From the NCBI GenBank assembly GCA_020435085.1, contig JAGRAB010000005.1, forward strand, positions 1 to 9,818: a DNA stretch of 9,818 bases. Reading direction: 5' to 3'. The notes beneath the pieces were generated by a model. That model was not told where the DNA came from and made no database searches. It was given only the letters and a program-made list of their open reading frames with translations. Shown here in pieces: positions 6,090 through 9,818 of the stretch (the first letter of the stretch is position 1; every line of letters begins with the position of its first letter). The translations under genes and the position numbers were made by a program. The DNA comes from Bdellovibrionales bacterium. GTDB lineage: Bacteria > Bdellovibrionota > Bdellovibrionia > Bdellovibrionales > UBA1609.

Positions 6090-6284
6090 CTAGTCTCTAG
6101 AGTCACCTGTCATCATTTTTTGAATCACCATCGCAATGATTTCGTGGTCAACATTAGCTTGTCTTAACAAAAATTTTACTTTTTCAAAATCATCTGAATC
6201 AATCGCATCAAAAAATTCATCTATTTTTTCTAAAGCTGCCATTTTTTCTAAAATCACCGTTCCTTCAAAATCACTTTCTTTCAA
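6090..6284 (-). CDS. Small acidic protein of unknown function
   Basis: A 64-residue protein that I do not recognise. It is largely helical in appearance (VILEKMAALEKIDEFFDAIDSDDFEKVKFLLRQ), rich in Asp and Glu in its first two thirds, with no membrane segment, no signal peptide and no cysteine. There is no ATG near the front. Two adjacent TTG codons (6287 and 6284) are candidate starts, and the upstream GAGAGGGG lies 3 bases from the first and 6 from the second, so the second is preferred. It is the first gene of the minus-strand run and is divergent from the histidine kinase. Its length and position would suit a small regulatory or adaptor protein, but this is only a guess. Good ribosome site and open frame support it being real. 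Confidence 0.6.
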   Translation of the reverse strand: MKESDFEGTVILEKMAALEKIDEFFDAIDSDDFEKVKFLLRQANVDHEIIAMVIQKMMTGDSRD

Positions 6285-6359
6285 CAAAAACCCCTCTCAC
6301 ACTCAAAGAGATGACACTACTTAGCAGGCAAATAAACAAGTTCAATTTTATTTTTATTC

Positions 6360-6383
6360 ATTATACTATTATGAAAATCATAA
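6360..6383. promoter_or_regulatory. Overlapping divergent -10 boxes with adjacent palindrome
   Basis: The 119-bp gap between the divergent starts holds TATAAT on the minus strand (6365-6360) and TATACT on the plus strand (6362-6367), overlapping by four bases, each with only weak -35 matches. A short palindrome TTATGA-AAA-TCATAA (6369-6383) sits over the likely start of the plus transcript and inside the spacer of the minus promoter. A single bound regulator could switch both directions. The AT-richness makes chance palindromes common. Confidence 0.35.
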
Positions 6384-6403
6384 AATAACATGGATAATGA
6401 TTC

Positions 6404-7912
6404 GTGAAAATAACAAAAAAACTGCTCCTAACCAGCTTAATTCCTCTAACTATTCTTGCAATAGGTGGTCTTTTTAGCATTTTCATTGTTAAAAAAACTC
6501 AAGACTCTATTATGCGGTCCATTGCTCAAATCAATGAAAAACAAACCTTAATCTCTGATATCTATAATGAGCTGGGTTACGGTAACGGAATTCACGCTTT
6601 CAAAAACTATGTGCTTAGAGGGCAAGATGTCTACAAAAAGAATGCTGCTTCACATCTCATAAAAGCGAATCAAATGATTGATAAGTATTTTACTTTTAAA
6701 AACCTTTCATTGGATGAAAAACAGGCTCTTGAAATACTTCGTAATACTGTCACTGCTTATATTTCAAAAATTGATATTATCAATCAAAAAATTACTGAAG
6801 GAAAAATTGCTACAGAAATTGATAAATTAGTAAAAATAGACGATGCTCCAGCTGTTTCTGCTCAGGGAGTTCTTCAGAAGTATTTATTGACAGAAAAAAG
6901 TGCTGAATTAAAAAAAATTGACGATCTCAATCATTCTGTGTTTTTTTATATTATCTCTATTTATTTAATCTCATTAATCATTGCCCTTTTTATCAGCCAA
7001 AAAATCTCGAGCAAACTTATCCAGTCCATCAATCGTCTTATTCGCTTTTCATCTGATATTTCAAAAGGGTTTTGGACAGAAAAAAATAATTCTCCCATAG
7101 TTGTCTCTGATGATGAATTCCAAACTCTCGCTGACCAAATGTTCAATATGAAAAAAGATCTTCTTTTGATTTTTGAAAGATTAAAACAAACGAATCAAGA
7201 TCTTGAGCAATTTTCATTTATGTCCGCACATGACCTTAAGACACCACTCAAAAACTTGCTTTCATATACTGAACTCATTAACGATTCCATTGATCAAAAA
7301 GACTGTGATGCACTAGAAACTTTCACACAAGAAGTGCGAAATGAAGCTGAGAAAATGATGGATTATATTTCTGATCTACTGAGTTTTACACGACTGGGTG
7401 CTGAATCTTTAAATATTGATGATGTCGATGTCAAAGCTGTCATTCGAGAAATAACTTCAACGTTTAATCATAGCACAAAAGAAATTGAACTCATCGCTTT
7501 AGGTGTTCCTGATTTTATACGTGCTGATCGCCTTAAATTTACACGAATTTTACAAAACTTATTAGAAAATTCTATTAAGTATTCTAACGATCACGTACGT
7601 ATTGAAATCACCGGGAAAACTCTTGATAGTGGTGGTTGGCTATTCACTGTTGAAGATAATGGAAAGGGTATTCGAGAACGTGACTTCGAAAAAATATTTT
7701 TACCATTCCGACGAGCAACAGATCAGGGAGAGGGTACTGGCATTGGCCTTGCTATTGTCAAAAAAATTATTGAAATCCATGGTGGAAAAATTTGGCTTGA
7801 ATCTAAAGAAAATACTTTTACAAAATTTCATTTTTCAATAGGTGTCTATAAAAATATTTTGCCCGATGAAAAGGAGGTCAACAATGCCACTTCACCTCAA
7901 CACTCAGCTTAG
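6404..7912 (+). CDS. Membrane sensor histidine kinase
   Basis: A 502-residue inner-membrane kinase starting at GTG. Transmembrane segments are at about 7-29 and 179-199 and enclose a roughly 150-residue helical periplasmic sensor. That region contains GYGNGIHAFKNYVLRG (58-73), a motif I recall from sensor domains of some chemoreceptors and kinases; its ligand is unknown. A HAMP-like stretch follows (about 200-255), then the phosphorylated helix FSFMSAHDLKTPLKNLL with His276. The ATP-binding domain has N-box NLLENSIKYS (385-394), G1 VEDNGKGI and G2 GEGTGIGLAIVKKIIEIHGG. All catalytic motifs are intact. The gene overlaps the receiver gene by 29 bp, so the two are almost surely a cognate pair. 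The kinase core resembles the phytochrome-like 'HDLK' kinases that phosphorylate small receivers. Confidence 0.95.
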   Translation: MKITKKLLLTSLIPLTILAIGGLFSIFIVKKTQDSIMRSIAQINEKQTLISDIYNELGYGNGIHAFKNYVLRGQDVYKKNAASHLIKANQMIDKYFTFKNLSLDEKQALEILRNTVTAYISKIDIINQKITEGKIATEIDKLVKIDDAPAVSAQGVLQKYLLTEKSAELKKIDDLNHSVFFYIISIYLISLIIALFISQKISSKLIQSINRLIRFSSDISKGFWTEKNNSPIVVSDDEFQTLADQMFNMKKDLLLIFERLKQTNQDLEQFSFMSAHDLKTPLKNLLSYTELINDSIDQKDCDALETFTQEVRNEAEKMMDYISDLLSFTRLGAESLNIDDVDVKAVIREITSTFNHSTKEIELIALGVPDFIRADRLKFTRILQNLLENSIKYSNDHVRIEITGKTLDSGGWLFTVEDNGKGIRERDFEKIFLPFRRATDQGEGTGIGLAIVKKIIEIHGGKIWLESKENTFTKFHFSIGVYKNILPDEKEVNNATSPQHSA

Positions 7913-8321
7913 TCGAGAAGGCCCCATTGCAATGGTTGATGACAGTGTTGCTACACTTAAATTGGTAGCCATCTACCATAAAAAATCAAATCTCAATGGC
8001 TCTTTTTTAACATTTTTGAGTGGAAATACTTTTTTTGAATATTTAGAGAACGTTAAAAAAGGAACTGCTGAAGTCACTGAATTATTACTTTTGGATATCA
8101 ATATGCCAGGGATGGATGGGTTTGAAGTTCATGAAAAACTTCGCTCTGAACCACTTTTTAAAAATATACCCGTTTGCGCCATGTTAACAAGTTCTGACCA
8201 TGAAAAAGATAAACAAAAAGCCTTCAGCATGGGAGTTCGAGAGTACCTTATTAAACCTGATACTGGAAAAGATTATCTCGATATGTTTAACAATCTAAAA
8301 AATCGAATGTTAAAAAATTAG
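7884..8321 (+). CDS. Stand-alone receiver-domain response regulator
   Basis: A 145-residue single-domain response regulator with no output domain. Conserved sites are the acidic pair Asp19-Asp20 (MVDDS), phosphoacceptor Asp71 in LLLLDINMPGMDGFE, Thr102 in MLTSSD, and Lys124 in YLIKP. The long stretch between the acidic pair and Asp71 recalls Rcp1-type receivers paired with phytochrome-like kinases. The start at 7884 is chosen because a near-perfect Shine-Dalgarno, AAGGAGGTC, lies 4-5 bases upstream; upstream in-frame starts would only add an unrelated leader inside the kinase gene. Phosphorylated by the kinase encoded just upstream, it would act by protein-protein contact, since it cannot bind DNA itself. 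Its stop is 26 bp from the convergent regulator gene, with no clear terminator between them. Confidence 0.93.
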   Translation: MPLHLNTQLSREGPIAMVDDSVATLKLVAIYHKKSNLNGSFLTFLSGNTFFEYLENVKKGTAEVTELLLLDINMPGMDGFEVHEKLRSEPLFKNIPVCAMLTSSDHEKDKQKAFSMGVREYLIKPDTGKDYLDMFNNLKNRMLKN

Positions 8322-8347
8322 ATCTTTTCTATATCAAATTTTTACCT

Positions 8348-8734
8348 TTATTCTTCCAAGCTTTTAATAATTGGGCACTCTGGACGTGAATCTCCATGAC
8401 AGGACCTTGCTAAACTCTGCAAGTTATCGACCATTTCTTGCATTTCCTTAATTTTTTTCTCTAGCTCTTTTATATGATTTTTAGCCAGTGCTTTTACCTC
8501 TTTGCTCGCACGAGATTTATTTCTCCAAAGACCAATAAGTGTTTTAATTTCTTTTATTGAAAAGCCTAAACTTCTAGCTCGTTTGATAAATCTTAAAAAC
8601 TGAGCATCTGATTCCTTATAAAATCGATATCCAGATTCTGTGCGTGCTGCTTTAGGAATAAGACCAATAGATTCGTAATGGCGAATTAATTTTGCATTAA
8701 CTCCAGAAGTTTTCGCAAGCTCACCAATTGTCAT
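8348..8734 (-). CDS. cueR: CueR-like MerR-family copper-responsive regulator
   Basis: A 128-residue MerR-family activator that senses Cu(I) (and usually Ag(I) and Au(I)). It has the N-terminal winged helix (MTIGELAKTSGVNAKLIRHYESIGLI, then RTESGYRFY), a long dimerisation helix (about 78-110), and the metal loop SCHGDSRPECPII. Cys112 and Cys120 fall at the same numbers as in E. coli CueR, and Ser77 matches the CueR dimer residue that distinguishes +1-ion sensors from +2-ion sensors. The start at 8734 has GAGGAG about 10 bases upstream; an in-frame TTG 6 codons earlier overlaps that ribosome site and is rejected. The protein ends shortly after the loop, without E. coli CueR's Cys-Cys-His-His tail. 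It is divergent from the copper ATPase, and both promoters carry its operator. Confidence 0.93.
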   Translation of the reverse strand: MTIGELAKTSGVNAKLIRHYESIGLIPKAARTESGYRFYKESDAQFLRFIKRARSLGFSIKEIKTLIGLWRNKSRASKEVKALAKNHIKELEKKIKEMQEMVDNLQSLARSCHGDSRPECPIIKSLEE

Positions 8735-8758
8735 AATACGTCTTCTCCTCAATTTATT

Positions 8759-8789
8759 ATCTTAAAGATTCCAATTATTGGAAGGTCAA
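8759..8789 (-). promoter_or_regulatory. CueR-type promoter and operator ahead of cueR
   Basis: On the minus strand TTGACC (8789-8784) and TAAGAT (8764-8759) are spaced by 19 bp, the abnormal spacing that MerR-family activators correct by twisting DNA. The operator 8766-8786 is ACCTTCC-N7-GGAATCT: one perfect arm and one 5/7 arm. This predicts autoregulation, weaker than at the ATPase promoter. Confidence 0.8.
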
Positions 8790-8873
8790 GCAACTTTCTC
8801 AAAACATGCCAAATCCATTTTATTTGCTCTGGGTAAAATAAAGAAGCCCCGCAAAAAAAAATCTATTTTCTTA
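8790..8873. other. Spacer between the two CueR-type promoters
   Basis: This 84-bp AT-rich stretch separates the two operators. No reading frame, third operator or convincing hairpin was found. It contains an A-run (8853-8861) and is long enough for the divergent promoters to be controlled independently. Confidence 0.5.
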
Positions 8874-8904
8874 TTGACCTTCCAATAATGGGAAGGTGGA
8901 AAGT
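8874..8904 (+). promoter_or_regulatory. CueR-regulated promoter of the copper ATPase gene
   Basis: TTGACC (8874-8879), a 19-bp spacer and a weak GAAAGT (8899-8904) form a MerR-type promoter. The operator 8877-8897 is a perfect ACCTTCC-N7-GGAAGGT, the same arms and spacing as the E. coli copA operator. The start codon follows about 15 bases after the expected transcription start, leaving a very short leader. Confidence 0.9.
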
Positions 8905-8925
8905 AAACCATATAAAGGAGCTTTT

Positions 8926-9818
8926 ATGGAACATTCTCATCATTCTCAAAAGCCAATTCAACAACCATCCTGCTGTGCTCACCACCACTCCCCTCAAAAA
9001 GAGAAGGCTGTGACTAAGGAGGACTTTGATCGCATCTATACATGCCCTATGCATCCTGAGATCCGACAAAAAGGCCCAGGAAGCTGCCCTCTTTGTGGAA
9101 TGGCTTTGGAGCCTGAAGACATTCAACTGGATGATACCGATAACCCTGAATTGGTGGATTTTACAAAACGTTTAAAAATAAGCATGCTTTTCACTATTCC
9201 TCTTTTATTTTTAGCCATGTCAGATTTGATTCCAGGACAACCTGTTCAGCATGCATTACCTGCCTGGCTTTATTCTGGGCTGCAACTCCTACTTGCAACT
9301 CCTGTTGTTCTTTGGTGTGGTTTACCATTTTTTGAAAGAGGGTGGGCCTCTTTCAAAACTCGAAATTTGAATATGTTTACACTCATTGCTCTTGGAACCG
9401 GTGTCGCATATACATACAGTATTTTTGCAACATTTTTTCCACACTTGTTTCCAGAAAATTTAAAACTCCATGCTGGACTCGTCCCACTTTATTTTGAAGC
9501 CGCTGCTGTTATTACAACACTGGTTCTTGTTGGACAAGTTCTCGAACTTCGAGCAAGAAGCCAAACAGGTAATGCCATCAAAGCTCTTTTAGGATTAGCC
9601 CCAAAGACGGCACGAAGAGTAAAATCCGATGGCAATGATGAAGACATTCCCATTGAACATATCCATGTTGGTGACCTTTTAAGAGTGCGTCCTGGAGAAA
9701 AAGTTCCCGTTGATGGAGAGGTCACTGAAGGTCAAAGCTCTATTGACGAGTCAATGATTACAGGAGAACCCATTCCAGTTAACAAGGCTGAAAATGATAA
9801 AGTAAGTAGCGGAACAAT
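8926..9818 (+). CDS. copA: Copper-exporting P1B-type ATPase, N-terminal part
   Basis: The first 297 residues of a heavy-metal P-type ATPase, cut by the window edge. The N-terminus is rich in His and Cys (HSHH at 3-6, CCAHHH at 16-21). It is followed by a heavy-metal-binding domain, [28 protein letters not shown], with Cys40, His43, Cys54 and Cys57, in place of the usual ferredoxin-like CxxC domain. Four hydrophobic segments follow between about residues 85 and 205, then the actuator domain with the dephosphorylation motif TGE at 279-281. The CPC, DKTGT and ATP-binding motifs lie beyond the window. It should pump Cu(I), perhaps Ag(I), from cytoplasm to periplasm. AAAGGAG lies 5-6 bases before the ATG. 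The CueR-type operator and divergent cueR make copper the strongest substrate call; CopB-like or Ag-type subfamilies cannot be excluded without the membrane metal site. Confidence 0.93.
   Translation, partial: MEHSHHSQKPIQQPSCCAHHHSPQKEKAVTKEDFDRIYTCPMHPEIRQKGPGSCPLCGMALEPEDIQLDDTDNPELVDFTKRLKISMLFTIPLLFLAMSDLIPGQPVQHALPAWLYSGLQLLLATPVVLWCGLPFFERGWASFKTRNLNMFTLIALGTGVAYTYSIFATFFPHLFPENLKLHAGLVPLYFEAAAVITTLVLVGQVLELRARSQTGNAIKALLGLAPKTARRVKSDGNDEDIPIEHIHVGDLLRVRPGEKVPVDGEVTEGQSSIDESMITGEPIPVNKAENDKVSSGT

Noticed and set aside
8322..8347. Bidirectional terminator between the receiver and cueR
   Set aside because: The 26-bp gap is AT-rich but no GC-containing hairpin with a U-run could be drawn on either strand.
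8863..9126. 87-codon minus-strand frame across the start of the copper ATPase
   Set aside because: It is antisense to a clear P-type ATPase and its operator, with no ribosome site or recognisable domain.
9489..9725. 78-codon minus-strand frame inside the copper ATPase
   Set aside because: It mirrors the ATPase coding frame and has no independent support.

Overview
The window looks like chromosome or accessory DNA of an AT-rich Gram-negative bacterium. The outer-membrane receptor at the left edge implies an outer membrane. The style of that receptor (carboxypeptidase-regulatory-like domain before the plug, 'NLPGVARP', 'GSAPEDT') resembles receptors I know from Bdellovibrio-like and myxobacterial lineages. 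That placement is a guess from family resemblance. No rRNA, tRNA, CRISPR array, transposase, integrase or recombinase gene was seen.

Layout. (1) 1-1423, minus: part of a TonB-dependent receptor that runs off the left edge. Its 5' end is cut: the signal-peptide region is replaced by in-frame stops and AT-rich DNA. (2) 1424-1730: a gene-free stretch holding a perfect 36-bp inverted repeat (1523-1558 / 1688-1723) around a 129-bp centre with two smaller hairpins. (3) 6284 down to 1731, minus: a compact run of seven genes, in transcription order a small unknown protein, a cyclic-nucleotide-binding protein fused to a Na+/Ca2+-exchanger-like membrane domain, a VOC/glyoxalase-fold protein, a half-size EamA transporter, a glutathione S-transferase, an ArsC-type arsenate reductase and an aquaglyceroporin-like channel. 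(4) 6404-8321, plus: a sensor histidine kinase and a stand-alone receiver, overlapping by 29 bp. (5) 8348-9818: a cueR-like regulator (minus) and a copper-type P1B-ATPase (plus, cut by the right edge), divergent, each preceded by a CueR-type operator inside a 19-bp-spaced promoter.

How the genes work together. Regions 3 and 5 form a metal/metalloid-stress block. For arsenic, ArsC would reduce arsenate to arsenite, and the translationally coupled channel would let arsenite leave down its gradient. This resembles the AqpS strategy of Sinorhizobium meliloti, and no ArsB, Acr3 or ArsR is visible. The GST, VOC protein and EamA transporter are plausible thiol-linked or electrophile-detoxification partners, but their substrates cannot be read from sequence. 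For copper, the CueR-like repressor/activator controls itself and the ATPase that exports Cu(I). The kinase/receiver pair sits between the two blocks, divergent from the arsC operon, and has no DNA-binding output of its own.

Most unusual items: the inverted-repeat element beside the beheaded receptor, the cNMP-domain/exchanger fusion at the head of an arsC operon, and the arsC-aqp pair lacking a dedicated arsenite pump.
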